Shown here: positions 43,093 to 52,669 of the stretch, one piece after another
How positions within the stretch are numbered: position 1 is the first letter of the stretch
How the letters are laid out: each line of letters begins with the position of its first letter
From: Postechiella marina
Lineage (GTDB): Bacteria; Bacteroidota; Bacteroidia; Flavobacteriales; Flavobacteriaceae
Assembly: GCF_039538365.1 (NCBI RefSeq)
Contig: NZ_BAABCA010000008.1
Location: 139,393 to 203,392, forward strand
Reading direction: 5' to 3'
DNA length: 64,000 nt
Translations under genes and position numbers: made by a program
Notes under the pieces: model-generated
What the model saw: only the letters and a program-made list of their open reading frames with translations
Databases searched by the model: none
Told to the model about the DNA's origin: nothing

Positions 43093-44424
43093 TTATAGCA
43101 ATCCTCTAGATTTTATTTCAAGATATTTATTAATTGTATCGATGGTTAAATTTTCTGGAGTGGTTAGAATAGAATAAATACCGTATTTTTTTAGTTCGTT
43201 AACAATTAATCGTTTTTCGAATGTAAATTTTTCTGCAATAATCTTATCGTAAACATCTTGCACAGTTTCTGCTTTATTATTTATTAAAAGGTCTAATTCT
43301 GTGTTTTTAAAGAAAATAACAACCAATAAATGGCTTTTGGCAATGGCTTTTAAATAGGGTAATTGTCTGTTTAATCCGTCTAAAGTTTCAAAATTAGTAT
43401 ACATTAAAATAAGGCTTCTATGTGTAATATGCCTTTTAATATTGCCATAAAGTCTACTAAAGTCGCTTTCAAAAAAATCGGTTTTAACATTGTAAAGCGA
43501 TTCTAGAATCATTTGCATTTGCGAGCTTCTTCGTTCTGCAATTACTACATTTTCTATGCGCTTAGAAAACGAAAGCATGCCTGCTTTGTCATGTTTTTTT
43601 AAAACTACGTTACTAATTACTAAGGTAGCATTAATAGCATAATCTAAAAGGCTTAAACCGTTAAAAGGCATTTTCATTATTCTGCCTTTATCTATTATAG
43701 AGTAAACAGGCTGCGATTTTTCGTCTTGAAATTGATTAACCATTAATTGGTTGCGCTTTGCAGTTGCTTTCCAATTTATTGTTCGTAAATCGTCGCCTAA
43801 AACATAATCTTTAATTTGTTCAAACTCCATAGAATGGCCTAAACGTCGCACTTTTTTAAGGCCATATTCCAATGAGTTTTTATTAATATTTAAGAGTTCG
43901 AATTTTTTTAATTGCTTAAAGCTAGGGTAGGTTGGTACCATAGCGCCATCTGCAAATTTATAACGTTTGGCAACAATATTTAAAACGGATGATGCATAAA
44001 TGTTTAAGCTTCCAAAGTAATATTCGCCACGTTGTGTTGGTTTTAAATAATAGGTTGTGTTTTTTGTTTTTCGGGAAGCAATAGAATCGTTTATTTTAAA
44101 ATCTCTTACCTGAAACTGTTCTGGTATTTCGTCAATAATTTCAAGTTTAATTAAAATGGGGGAGTTGTTGCTTATGTTTAACTCTATAAGGTTTTTATCG
44201 CCATTAGAAAATTTATCGGGTAAAATTCGGCTTGCTTCAATTTTATTCTTTCCAATAAAAATGATAAGAATATCTAAAAATAAAAGAAGAATAAGCACTA
44301 AAATGGAGAGTTGAGCAACGTTAAATAGTATAGGTATAAAATAACTTATAGCAAATAGAACCACAATGCCAATGCCTGCATAAAAAAAACGAGGTTGTAT
44401 GTAAAAGGGTTTAAAAAATTTCAA
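43093..44424 (-). CDS. DUF58 domain protein
   Basis: The 443-residue protein has two N-terminal membrane segments and a DUF58/vWA-like domain with the block KVRRLGHSMEFEQIKDYVLGDDLRTINWKATAKRNQLMVNQF. DUF58 proteins pair with MoxR ATPases, encoded here 37 bases upstream. They are thought to act in assembly or activation of envelope protein complexes. It is the last gene of a five-gene operon (48451 down to 43093). Confidence 0.9.
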   Translation of the reverse strand: MKFFKPFYIQPRFFYAGIGIVVLFAISYFIPILFNVAQLSILVLILLLFLDILIIFIGKNKIEASRILPDKFSNGDKNLIELNISNNSPILIKLEIIDEIPEQFQVRDFKINDSIASRKTKNTTYYLKPTQRGEYYFGSLNIYASSVLNIVAKRYKFADGAMVPTYPSFKQLKKFELLNINKNSLEYGLKKVRRLGHSMEFEQIKDYVLGDDLRTINWKATAKRNQLMVNQFQDEKSQPVYSIIDKGRIMKMPFNGLSLLDYAINATLVISNVVLKKHDKAGMLSFSKRIENVVIAERRSSQMQMILESLYNVKTDFFESDFSRLYGNIKRHITHRSLILMYTNFETLDGLNRQLPYLKAIAKSHLLVVIFFKNTELDLLINNKAETVQDVYDKIIAEKFTFEKRLIVNELKKYGIYSILTTPENLTIDTINKYLEIKSRGLL

Positions 44425-44461
44425 ATTGCTTAGTTAAAATTAAAAAATATTTTACTTGTAA

Positions 44462-45532
44462 TTACCTAGGTATTTCTACCGTTTCTATAATTTGTTTTAT
44501 AATTTGTTTGCTAGAAACGCCTTCCATTTCGCGTTCTGGCGTAACAATAACTCTGTGATGTAATACAGGAATAGCTGCTCGTTTAATATCTTCGGGGGTT
44601 ACAAAATCGCGACCAGACATAGCTGCAAATGCTTTACTAGATTTTAGTATAGCTATAGATGCTCTTGGCGATGCACCTAAATATAAAAACTGATTATTTC
44701 TGGTGGCTACAATAAGTTCTGCTATATATTTAATCAAGTGTTTTTCTACTAGTATTTTAGCTACTATATCTTGATACTTTACTATTTGCGCTCCAGTTAA
44801 AAAAGGCGTAATACTATCAAATTTAGCTTTGTCTTTTAATTCGTGCTCACGAGATAGTATTTCTATTTCTTCTTCTAGATTAGGATAGTCTACATCTATT
44901 TTAAATAGAAAGCGGTCTAATTGTGCTTCGGGTAGTCTATAAGTTCCTTCTTGTTCTACTGGGTTTTGCGTAGCTAAAACTATAAAAGGAGAGTCTAATT
45001 TAAATTTATTACCATCAATAGTAATTTGTTGTTCTTCCATAACCTCAAATAAAGCAGCTTGGGTTTTGGCTGGTGCTCTATTAATTTCGTCTATAAGAAT
45101 CATATTCGAGAAAATAGGACCTTTTTTAAATTCGAATTCAGAATCTTTCAAGTTAAAAACCGATGTTCCTAAAATATCACTAGGCATTAAATCTGGAGTA
45201 AATTGAATTCGGCTAAACCCTACACTTAAAGACTTGGCTAGTAATTTTGCAGTTACCGTTTTTGCCACACCAGGTACTCCTTCTATAAGCGAATGTCCTT
45301 TAGCTAAAAGCGATGCTATAAGCATGTCTACCATATCTTTTTGTCCAACAATTACTTTGCCTACTTCTTGTTTTATTTTTTGAACACTTTGCTGAAGCTC
45401 AGATAAATCTAGCCTGTTTTCAAACTCTAGGTTATTTGTGTTTTCGTCTAAAGCACTACTGTCTATAGATGCAACAATGTCTGTTTTTGGTAAAAAATCT
45501 TGAGGGTCTTTTTGTTCTTTATTTTCGTCCAT
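44462..45532 (-). CDS. MoxR-family AAA+ ATPase
   Basis: The 356-residue protein has Walker A GVPGVAKTVTAK, Walker B ILIDEINRAPAKTQAALFEVMEEQQ and the sensor block FIVLATQNPVEQEGTYRLPEAQLDRFLF typical of MoxR ATPases. The N-terminal 35 residues are acidic and disordered-looking. MoxR proteins act as chaperones with DUF58/vWA partners. The gene starts two bases after the DUF4350 gene ends, and DUF58 follows. Confidence 0.95.
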   Translation of the reverse strand: MDENKEQKDPQDFLPKTDIVASIDSSALDENTNNLEFENRLDLSELQQSVQKIKQEVGKVIVGQKDMVDMLIASLLAKGHSLIEGVPGVAKTVTAKLLAKSLSVGFSRIQFTPDLMPSDILGTSVFNLKDSEFEFKKGPIFSNMILIDEINRAPAKTQAALFEVMEEQQITIDGNKFKLDSPFIVLATQNPVEQEGTYRLPEAQLDRFLFKIDVDYPNLEEEIEILSREHELKDKAKFDSITPFLTGAQIVKYQDIVAKILVEKHLIKYIAELIVATRNNQFLYLGASPRASIAILKSSKAFAAMSGRDFVTPEDIKRAAIPVLHHRVIVTPEREMEGVSSKQIIKQIIETVEIPR

Positions 45533-45534
45533 AA

Positions 45535-46740
45535 TTAGTTTGAATAAAAAGCTTCAATATGCTTATTTAATGTTATTAAATGGTTTTCAAAAAGCTCGTC
45601 TTTGTTTTGTAAAGCATTTATATAGTTAATTATCTTTTTAATATCGTCTTTCTTTTTGCCAGTTTTTAAGGCTAATTTAGTTATAAAGTCATCGTTTAAA
45701 ACAGAAGTGTCTAAATTAAAATCGATTCTAATTTTTTCTAAAAAGTACGTTATTTTTTTAGTAATTAAATTTTTATAATCTTTTGTTTCAATGTATAAAT
45801 TAGATATTGTTTTAACAAAAGCAATGGTTGTGTTTTGTAGTGGTTTTATTATTTTAATAATGCGTTGCCTACGCTTGGCGTTAAAAATCATAAATAAAAT
45901 ACCAAAAATAATAGCAGTAAACCAAGCCCATTTAAAAGATATTTGGTCTAGAAACCAGCCCAAGTTTGATTCTTTTTCTACATCGCCATTGTAACCCGTT
46001 CTTATTTTTACATACGAGTCGTAATACACATTATTGTCTGGTAAATAAGAAATTAATCCTTCGGTATATTTATATCTGTCGTCTTTTAAAATATTGTAAT
46101 TAGTAAAAGCTTTAGGCTCGAGGTGCAATAAAATTTTTCCTTCTCCAAAAGGAACCTCAATAAAGTTTACGTGTTTGTAATCTATTTTAGAGTAGCCTAG
46201 TACCTTATGGTTTATGGTGTCGAAATACGAAAAATAATTATCGCCACTATTTTTATCTATAGTTATTTCATCAATATTTAAATGTTTTAAATATTGATAA
46301 GAGATGCTATCTTTCTGGTTTTCAATATACTTTGTGTCTATCCCTAAAGTGTCGTGAATTTTTTGATGAAAATAATAATCAGAAATAAAAAGCGTATTCC
46401 CATTATCTACAAAATCTAACAATTCATCAACCGACTCGTCTTCTAAATAATCAGAGTTTCCAATAATAATATAACTGCCTTGTGCAACATGTTCGCCATA
46501 GCCATCTTTAGAGTTGGCACTTAAATAACTGGATGGTTGGTGAAAAACAGTTCTTATTTTTCTGTCTTTAAAAAGGCGTGGTAATTCTTTGTAAAAAATA
46601 CTAACACCATAAGGTTTGTTACTACGCTCGTCAAAAGACTCTTCCCAATCTACCGTTTTAGTACGTTTTACACCAATAACAACAGATGCTGTAACAATAA
46701 TAGCAGCAATAACAAAAATTAAAGGCAGTACTTTTTTCAT
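45535..46740 (-). CDS. DUF4350 domain membrane protein
   Basis: The 401-residue protein has an N-terminal membrane helix, a periplasmic DUF4350 domain (RSNKPYGVSIFYKELPRLFKDRKI, YIIIGNSDYLEDESVDELLDFVDNGNTLFISDY), a second membrane helix near 272-290, and a helical cytoplasmic tail. DUF4350 proteins are found in MoxR-DUF58 operons and are not functionally defined. It overlaps the DUF4129 gene by one base. Confidence 0.85.
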   Translation of the reverse strand: MKKVLPLIFVIAAIIVTASVVIGVKRTKTVDWEESFDERSNKPYGVSIFYKELPRLFKDRKIRTVFHQPSSYLSANSKDGYGEHVAQGSYIIIGNSDYLEDESVDELLDFVDNGNTLFISDYYFHQKIHDTLGIDTKYIENQKDSISYQYLKHLNIDEITIDKNSGDNYFSYFDTINHKVLGYSKIDYKHVNFIEVPFGEGKILLHLEPKAFTNYNILKDDRYKYTEGLISYLPDNNVYYDSYVKIRTGYNGDVEKESNLGWFLDQISFKWAWFTAIIFGILFMIFNAKRRQRIIKIIKPLQNTTIAFVKTISNLYIETKDYKNLITKKITYFLEKIRIDFNLDTSVLNDDFITKLALKTGKKKDDIKKIINYINALQNKDELFENHLITLNKHIEAFYSN

Positions 46741-47465
46741 TATTTAAGCAAATTTAAAAGGGTTGTAAAATTACTTTTTGCTTTAGTGTATTGGTTTATG
46801 TTTACCGGAAATTTACCATACCAAACGTAGTTGTATAAATATTGTGCATAAGCAAATTTACTGCCAAAAGGTTTGTTACTAACCTCGTCTAAATATTCTG
46901 CATTTGTTTTATCGTCTTCAAATTTTATATAGTTTTTTAAGCTTAAGGTTTTTAGTGTTAAAAGGTAATGGTACCTTACAGCAAGCCTATAGTCTTGCTC
47001 GTTTTCGGCATTTTTTATTAAGGTATGTATGTCTGCTTGCTCTATGTTTTCGGCAGTTATTTCGTCAAAATTGTTAACTTTTTTATTTCTACTAGATGTA
47101 AACAAACCGCTACCGCCTTCGTTAAAAAGAATATAAACTAAGTAAAATACAGCAGCAGCTAGCGCCATATAAAATAGCCAAGCAAATGGCCCAAAATTAA
47201 TACTTAAATCGTCTTGATTATTTTTCTCTTTTTGCTTTACTTTTTCGTTTTTATAATCGGCATACTCGCCTTTTCCAACTTCGGTTTTACCTATTATTTT
47301 TTCACCTTCATAATTGTATTTTCTACTTGAATATCTGCTTTTAAAATCTTCATCAAACTGGCGTATTTTATCAAGGTTGTCGTTTACAGTTAAGGCATAA
47401 GTAAAGGTCTGACTGGTAAAAGTCAAAACGAATATTAAAATAATATGTTTTAGGTTTAATATCAA
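46740..47465 (-). CDS. DUF4129 domain protein
   Basis: The 241-residue protein has a signal peptide or N-terminal helix, a charged region, one membrane segment (FAWLFYMALAAAVFYLVYILF) and a C-terminal cytoplasmic DUF4129 domain (DYRLAVRYHYLLTLKTLSLKNYI, FAYAQYLYNYVWYGKF). It sits in the MoxR-DUF58 operon, overlapping its neighbours by four bases and one base. Function unknown beyond this association. Confidence 0.83.
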   Translation of the reverse strand: MILNLKHIILIFVLTFTSQTFTYALTVNDNLDKIRQFDEDFKSRYSSRKYNYEGEKIIGKTEVGKGEYADYKNEKVKQKEKNNQDDLSINFGPFAWLFYMALAAAVFYLVYILFNEGGSGLFTSSRNKKVNNFDEITAENIEQADIHTLIKNAENEQDYRLAVRYHYLLTLKTLSLKNYIKFEDDKTNAEYLDEVSNKPFGSKFAYAQYLYNYVWYGKFPVNINQYTKAKSNFTTLLNLLK

Positions 47466-48451
47466 GTAACAGGAAGACTTAAAGTAGGGTTTTGGGTAAT
47501 TTCTTTTTGTATTTTAAAAGGGTAAATTAAATAATAGTAACTAATAATACTAAGTGTAATTAATATAATACTAACAGACAACCAATGCGGCATTATGTTA
47601 GAGTATCGCGTAATAAAACCTTCTAAAAAACCAGCTAAAAATGTAAAAGGGAAGGTGCTAATTAAAATTTTAATACCAGTTTTAGCACCAAATTTAAACG
47701 ATGTATATCTAGAGTGTGTTTCTGGAAACAAAATACTAGCGCCTAAAATTAAGCCAGCAGCAGCCTCTATAACAATAGCAAAAATTTCCATAGAGCCATG
47801 TATCCATATACCACGAACACTTTCCCAAAACACACCTTTATCGTAAAAAAAGTATTGAAAAGAACCTAGCATTATACAGTTTTTAAACATAATCCATAGC
47901 GTACCAATACCTCCAAAAACACCTAATACAAAAGCAATAATACCCACGCGCAAGTTATTAATGGTAATACCTATAAAACTCCCCCAATTACTTCCGTTTT
48001 TATAAACTGCAACAGGATCGCCTTTTTCTATATTTTCTAGAGACATGTTAACATAATTATCGCCTAAAACAGAACGCACAAACTCACCATCGTTAGCTGC
48101 AGAAATAACACCAATAAAAGTGAAAGTAAAAAAGATAATAAAGGCAATGTAAATGTATTTTCTATAGGTATAACAAATTAAAGGAACTTCGGTTTTCCAA
48201 AAACTAATAATCCTATTAGTATCCTCGCGTTTGGTTTTATATATTTTCTGAAAAGCCTTGGCAGCCAACTGGTTTAAGTACGTAATAACCTTACTTTTGG
48301 GGTAATAAGTTTGTGCGTAAGCTAAGTCGTTTATTAATTGAATATATTGCGAAGCAAGCTCATCAGGATCTTCAAAGTCATTATTAAACACAGCTTTTTC
48401 AAAACTTAGCCATTTTTCCTTATTTTGCTTGATGAATGAAACTTCCCTCAT
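47462..48451 (-). CDS. SpoIIM/DUF95-family integral membrane protein
   Basis: The 329-residue protein has a cytoplasmic N-terminal helical part and about six membrane segments with the SpoIIM/DUF95 pattern (GITINNLRVGIIAFVLGVFGGIGTLWIMFKNCIMLG, GSMEIFAIVIEAAAGLILG). Bacteroidota do not sporulate, so the name is only a family label. It is first in the MoxR-DUF58 operon and divergent from an RDD gene across only 24 bases. Confidence 0.88.
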   Translation of the reverse strand: MREVSFIKQNKEKWLSFEKAVFNNDFEDPDELASQYIQLINDLAYAQTYYPKSKVITYLNQLAAKAFQKIYKTKREDTNRIISFWKTEVPLICYTYRKYIYIAFIIFFTFTFIGVISAANDGEFVRSVLGDNYVNMSLENIEKGDPVAVYKNGSNWGSFIGITINNLRVGIIAFVLGVFGGIGTLWIMFKNCIMLGSFQYFFYDKGVFWESVRGIWIHGSMEIFAIVIEAAAGLILGASILFPETHSRYTSFKFGAKTGIKILISTFPFTFLAGFLEGFITRYSNIMPHWLSVSIILITLSIISYYYLIYPFKIQKEITQNPTLSLPVT

Positions 48452-48475
48452 ATATTTGCTAAAATAAAATATAAA

Positions 48476-49195
48476 ATGTCAGAGTTACAAATTAACACGA
48501 CCCAAAATGTAAAAATAAAATTTAACCCCGCAGGCGCAGGAGAACGTTTATTGGCATTTATTCTAGATACAGCCATAAAAATAGGCTATTTATTGTTTTT
48601 AAACCTAAGTTTTGGGGCTTTCGATAACATGGACCAATGGTCGCAAATAGCCATAAACACCGTGTTAAGTTTTCCGGTAATGTTCTATTCTTTGGTGCAA
48701 GAATCTTTTTTGCAAGGGCAAACCATAGGTAAACGCATATTAAAAATTAGAGTTGTAAAAATAGATGGCTATCAAGCAGCATTTTCAGACTATGCAGTGC
48801 GTTGGTTTTTTAGAGTAGTAGATGTCTATATCTTTGGCTTAGGCTTTTTTGTTATGCTCTTTAATAATAAAACACAACGTCTAGGCGATATAGCAGCAGG
48901 AACTGCAGTAATTGGCTTAAAAGACAGTGTAAATATGGGTCATACCATTCTAGAAAATCTAAACGAAAACTATAAACCAAGTTATCCAAACGTTATAAAA
49001 CTATCAGATAACGATGCTAGAATAATTAAAGATACCTTTATAGCAGCAAAGGCATCAAACGATTATGTAACCATGAAAAAACTTAAAAACAAGCTTGTAG
49101 AAGTGGTGGGTATAAAAGAAATAAAACAACAAACCGATCGCGAATTTATAGACGTTATAATGAAAGATTATAACTATTACACCCAAGATATGTAA
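48476..49195 (+). CDS. RDD-family membrane protein
   Basis: The 239-residue protein has an N-terminal RDD domain with three membrane segments (FNPAGAGERLLAFILDTAIK, FLQGQTIGKRILKIRVVKIDG, NNKTQRLGDIAAGTAVIG). A soluble helical tail of about 85 residues follows. RDD proteins may be transporters or antiporters, but most are uncharacterised. Its start is 24 bases from that of the SpoIIM-like gene on the other strand. This pairing recurs in Bacteroidota, so the two transcripts are probably coregulated. Confidence 0.88.
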   Translation: MSELQINTTQNVKIKFNPAGAGERLLAFILDTAIKIGYLLFLNLSFGAFDNMDQWSQIAINTVLSFPVMFYSLVQESFLQGQTIGKRILKIRVVKIDGYQAAFSDYAVRWFFRVVDVYIFGLGFFVMLFNNKTQRLGDIAAGTAVIGLKDSVNMGHTILENLNENYKPSYPNVIKLSDNDARIIKDTFIAAKASNDYVTMKKLKNKLVEVVGIKEIKQQTDREFIDVIMKDYNYYTQDM

Positions 49196-49276
49196 ACAAA
49201 AAGCAATACAAAGCTTAATAAGAATTTACAATAAAACATATTAAAATTTAAAGTAATTTTGCGCTAAAATAATAAT

Positions 49277-49351
49277 GGCGTTACCTAAAGGTCGGGCTTT
49301 CGCAAGTCGCTCTCTGCGAGGAGCTCCAACAATTGCTCTATCCCTAACGCA
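49277..49351 (-). repeat. Flavobacterial intergenic repeat, copy 3
   Basis: It runs from GGCGTTACCTAAAGGTCGGG to TCTATCCCTAACGCAA and shares both ends with copies 1 and 2. It occupies most of the RDD-to-TRIC gap and ends 15 bases before the TRIC start. Confidence 0.78.
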
Positions 49352-49366
49352 AACAACCCGCTAACT

Positions 49367-49981
49367 ATGTTTTATACTATCGATATTTTAGGAACCATTG
49401 CTTTTACCATTTCTGGTGTATTAATGGCTATGAATAAAAAAATGGATTTATTTGGTATTCTTATTATAGGTTTTGTAACCGCAGTTGGTGGTGGCACATT
49501 ACGCGATATGCTTATTGGTAACACACCTGTTGGCTGGATGCAAGACATTACATATACCTATGTAATAATAGCATCAGCAGTATTTGCTATAGTATTACGA
49601 AAACAGATTAATTATTTGCGTACCTCGCTTTTTTTATTCGATACCATTGGTATAGGCTTATACACTGTAGTTGGTATAGAGAAAGGTTTAAATGCAGAAT
49701 TGCACCCAATTATCTGTATAGCCTTAGGCACCATGACAGCAAGTTTTGGAGGCGTTATTAGAGACATTTTATGTAACGAAATACCCGTAATTTTTAGAAA
49801 AGAAATTTACGCCACACCTTGTATTTTAGGAGGTGTAATTTATTTTTTATTAATACAATTTCCTATTCAAGAAAATTTAGTATTTGTAATAGCAGGAGTA
49901 ACGGTAATTATAACTCGTTTGTTGGCAGTAAAATTTAAAATAGCTTTACCAACAGTTTACACCGAAAGCCAAGGTTTATAG
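49367..49981 (+). CDS. TRIC-type (UPF0126/YicG) trimeric cation channel
   Basis: The 204-residue protein has seven membrane segments in two pseudo-repeats, each with a Gly-rich break: AVGGGTLRDMLIG near residues 42-53 and SFGGVIRDILCNE near residue 125. These fit the prokaryotic TRIC (trimeric intracellular cation) channel family. Characterised homologues conduct monovalent cations. It stands alone, convergent with the YeiH-like gene. Confidence 0.9.
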   Translation: MFYTIDILGTIAFTISGVLMAMNKKMDLFGILIIGFVTAVGGGTLRDMLIGNTPVGWMQDITYTYVIIASAVFAIVLRKQINYLRTSLFLFDTIGIGLYTVVGIEKGLNAELHPIICIALGTMTASFGGVIRDILCNEIPVIFRKEIYATPCILGGVIYFLLIQFPIQENLVFVIAGVTVIITRLLAVKFKIALPTVYTESQGL

Positions 49982-49997
49982 CAGCAAGTATTTGCTG

Positions 49998-50918
49998 TTA
50001 GTTTAAAATATATATTAAAGAAAATACAGAAATAAAGCCCCACAGTATTAGCGCTAACAAAATAGGCTTTACACCTGTAGTTTTTAATTCTTTTACAGAT
50101 ATACAAGACCCAACAAGAAACAAAGTAAGTATTAATAAGCGTTTAGATAATAAAACAATAAATAGGGTTGCTGTTTGTGGTAAAACTTGATAATTGTTAA
50201 TAACAATGGCGCTAATAAATAAAAGAATAAAATATGGCGGTTTTATTTTTTCTCCCTTTGTTTTAAAAAGAAATATAGAAAAAATAGATAATGGAATTAT
50301 CCAAAGTGTTCTAGATAATTTTACCGTAGTGGCAATTCTTAAAGCCTCGTCTCCATACCCCAAAGTAGCACCAACAACAGAGCTTGTATCGTGTATAGCA
50401 ATAGCGCACCACAAACCAAATTGTTCTTGTGTTAAATTTAAAAAATGACCAATAGCAGGAAACACAAACAGGGCAATAGAGTTTAACAAAAACACAATAC
50501 ACAAGGCCATACTTATAGTGCTGTTTTTTGCTTTAATAACTTGAGAAATGGCAGCAATAGCGCTACCACCACAAATAGCGGTTCCAGAGGTTATAAGGTG
50601 ACCAAGTTTTAAATCTAGCTTAAAAAATCTAGTTAACAAAACACCCAATACTACAGTTAAAATTATAGAATATACAGTTAAGCTTAGAGCACTTTTACTA
50701 GTTTCTATAGTTTGTTTTATAAACATGCCAAAGCCAAGACCTATAATAGAAATTTTTAAAAAATAACGAATGGCTTTATGGCTATATATTTTAAATGGGT
50801 TTTTAAATATTAATGTATATATAAAACCAATAATTAATGCTGTAGGACTGTTTATATAGCCTAAAAGAGTAATTAAAATTATTAAAAAGTAGCTTGCTTT
50901 GGAGAAAATGACTTTCAT
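49998..50918 (-). CDS. YeiH-family putative sulfate exporter
   Basis: The 306-residue protein has about ten membrane segments and the UPF0324/YeiH blocks FLKISIIGLGFGMFI, SGTAICGGSAIAAISQVI, and CAIAIHDTSSVVGATLGYG. The family is annotated as putative sulfate exporters; direct proof is sparse. A LysR gene lies just upstream on the same strand (74-base gap), similar to the yeiE-yeiH pairing of E. coli, which suggests local regulation. Confidence 0.88.
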   Translation of the reverse strand: MKVIFSKASYFLIILITLLGYINSPTALIIGFIYTLIFKNPFKIYSHKAIRYFLKISIIGLGFGMFIKQTIETSKSALSLTVYSIILTVVLGVLLTRFFKLDLKLGHLITSGTAICGGSAIAAISQVIKAKNSTISMALCIVFLLNSIALFVFPAIGHFLNLTQEQFGLWCAIAIHDTSSVVGATLGYGDEALRIATTVKLSRTLWIIPLSIFSIFLFKTKGEKIKPPYFILLFISAIVINNYQVLPQTATLFIVLLSKRLLILTLFLVGSCISVKELKTTGVKPILLALILWGFISVFSLIYILN

Positions 50919-50992
50919 ATCGTGTAGTATTACAATACAAAAGTAAATACGATTAATAACTTTTAAGCAATCTAATTTGTTCTTATAGATAA

Positions 50993-51877
50993 CTAAAAGT
51001 TATAATTGAGTCTGGTAAATTTTTTAAAATAATCAAACGAGTTAGAAAGATACCCTGTTCTTTTTACAAAATAAAACCATCTTTCTATACTTAAATCTTT
51101 AATATCTATTATTTTAAGTTTGTTATGTATTAAATCATCAGAAATAGAATGGATAGAGAGAAGCGCATAGTTGTCCGAGTGGTATAAGTAATTTTTTATA
51201 GACTCTGTACTATTAAAAGTAACAACATTATTAAGCTTAGTAATATTATTTTGTAATAAAAACTTATCAATAATTACTTTGGTTCCAGAACCTTTTTCTC
51301 TCTCAATCATTGGTAGTTTTTGCAACGTATTGGTGTTAATAAATCCTTTTTTAAAGGTGTTATTATTTACATGAGTTACAAGAACAATTTCATCTTTAAT
51401 AAATTTTTCAAACTGTAACTTAGGATTGCTGCTATTGCCTTCTGTAATTCCAAAATCAATAACTTCATTTAGAATTAAATTTTCTATGTTTTCAGAATTA
51501 TTGCTGTTAATATTAAATTTGGTTTGTGGAAATTGAACCCTAAATTTTGCTATTATTTTTGGTATAATATAGTTAGATAACGTGGTACTAACACCAAAAT
51601 TAATAAATTCAGGAAAAGCCTCGTTTTTATGTGAAAATTGCTCTTCCATTTCAGAATAAATAGCTAATATCTTATTGCAGTAAATAAGAAAAGATTTGCC
51701 TTCTTCTGTAAGCGCAATAGAGTTTCTTTTTCTTATAAATAGTGTTGTTTTATATGTTTCTTCTAAGTTTTTTATGGCTTTAGAAATAGCGGGTTGAGAA
51801 ATGTACAATTGCTCGGCAGCTTTTGTAAAGCTTAAATGTTTAGCAACAATTTTAAAAATATGCAACTTAGTTTTCAT
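50993..51877 (-). CDS. LysR-family regulator (YeiE-like)
   Basis: The 294-residue protein has a LysR HTH (LHIFKIVAKHLSFTKAAEQLYISQPAISKAIKNLEETYKTTLF) and a periplasmic-binding-like ligand domain (FINFGVSTTLSNYIIPKIIAKF, IDFGITEG). No redox Cys pair is seen. Its position before a YeiH-family transporter and the HTH resemblance suggest a YeiE/CysB-like role in sulfur metabolism. Ligand is unknown. Confidence 0.85.
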   Translation of the reverse strand: MKTKLHIFKIVAKHLSFTKAAEQLYISQPAISKAIKNLEETYKTTLFIRKRNSIALTEEGKSFLIYCNKILAIYSEMEEQFSHKNEAFPEFINFGVSTTLSNYIIPKIIAKFRVQFPQTKFNINSNNSENIENLILNEVIDFGITEGNSSNPKLQFEKFIKDEIVLVTHVNNNTFKKGFINTNTLQKLPMIEREKGSGTKVIIDKFLLQNNITKLNNVVTFNSTESIKNYLYHSDNYALLSIHSISDDLIHNKLKIIDIKDLSIERWFYFVKRTGYLSNSFDYFKKFTRLNYNF

Positions 51878-51968
51878 GTGCTATTGTGTTTAAGCTTGGC
51901 TTGTATTAATGGTCGTTGTTTATACAAGTTATAATTGTATGGTTTTAAAAGCATATAGTGTTTAAAAC

Positions 51969-52664
51969 TTACTCAATAATTTCAACATTTTTAATAAAAA
52001 TATTCTTTAAAGGCCAGTCGGCTTCATCAGTATCTACAGCAGCAATTTTATCTATAACATCCATACCTTTAATAACCTTACCAAATACGGTGAAATCGCC
52101 ATCTAAAAAGTGAGAGCCACCCCTTTGTTGAACAATAAAAAACTCGTAAGGCGATGCTAGTTTATAGGGGTTGTCTATTTCGCTGCTTGGCATAGAAATA
52201 GCGCCTCTGTCGTGTTTATGCCCACGATCTGTATCTGTAGGTAATAAATATTTACCAATATTAAAGCGTTTTTTCATGGTAGCCTTATCGTCACTAGCAC
52301 CAGCTTGTACCATAAAATTATTTATAACGCGATAAAACTGGGTATCGTTAAAATACTTTTGCTTGGTTAAAAAGATAAAGTTAGATCTGTGGAATTTAGT
52401 ATCTTTAAAGAGGAGAATGTCAATACTACCAAGCTCTGTGGTAATGCGCACCTTGTCTTCTTTGTTTTTTTTATCGTATTCTAAAAAGAAATCCATTACA
52501 TTTTCTGAGTCTAGTTTCGGAAATTCTCTTTGCTCTTCAACCACAGAATCTTTCTTTTTTTCAACTTTTGTTTCTGTAGTTTCTGTCTGTTTTTTTTTCT
52601 TAGATTGTTTATCTTCACAATTCAGAAATAAAAGAGATAGAGATAAAAGTAAAACAAGCCTCAT
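51969..52664 (-). CDS. Cyclophilin-type peptidyl-prolyl isomerase lipoprotein
   Basis: The 231-residue protein has a lipobox (LSLLFLNCEDKQ, Cys near 16), a Lys/Glu-rich linker and a cyclophilin domain (ITTELGSIDILLFKD, TQFYRVINNFMVQAGA, YEFFIVQQRGGSHFLDGDFTVFGKVIKGMDVIDKI). Catalytic Arg and the Gln-Ala block are kept. It probably assists folding at the periplasmic face of a membrane. Its start lies five bases from the divergent NUDIX gene. Confidence 0.92.
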   Translation of the reverse strand: MRLVLLLSLSLLFLNCEDKQSKKKKQTETTETKVEKKKDSVVEEQREFPKLDSENVMDFFLEYDKKNKEDKVRITTELGSIDILLFKDTKFHRSNFIFLTKQKYFNDTQFYRVINNFMVQAGASDDKATMKKRFNIGKYLLPTDTDRGHKHDRGAISMPSSEIDNPYKLASPYEFFIVQQRGGSHFLDGDFTVFGKVIKGMDVIDKIAAVDTDEADWPLKNIFIKNVEIIE

Positions 52665-52669
52665 AGTAA

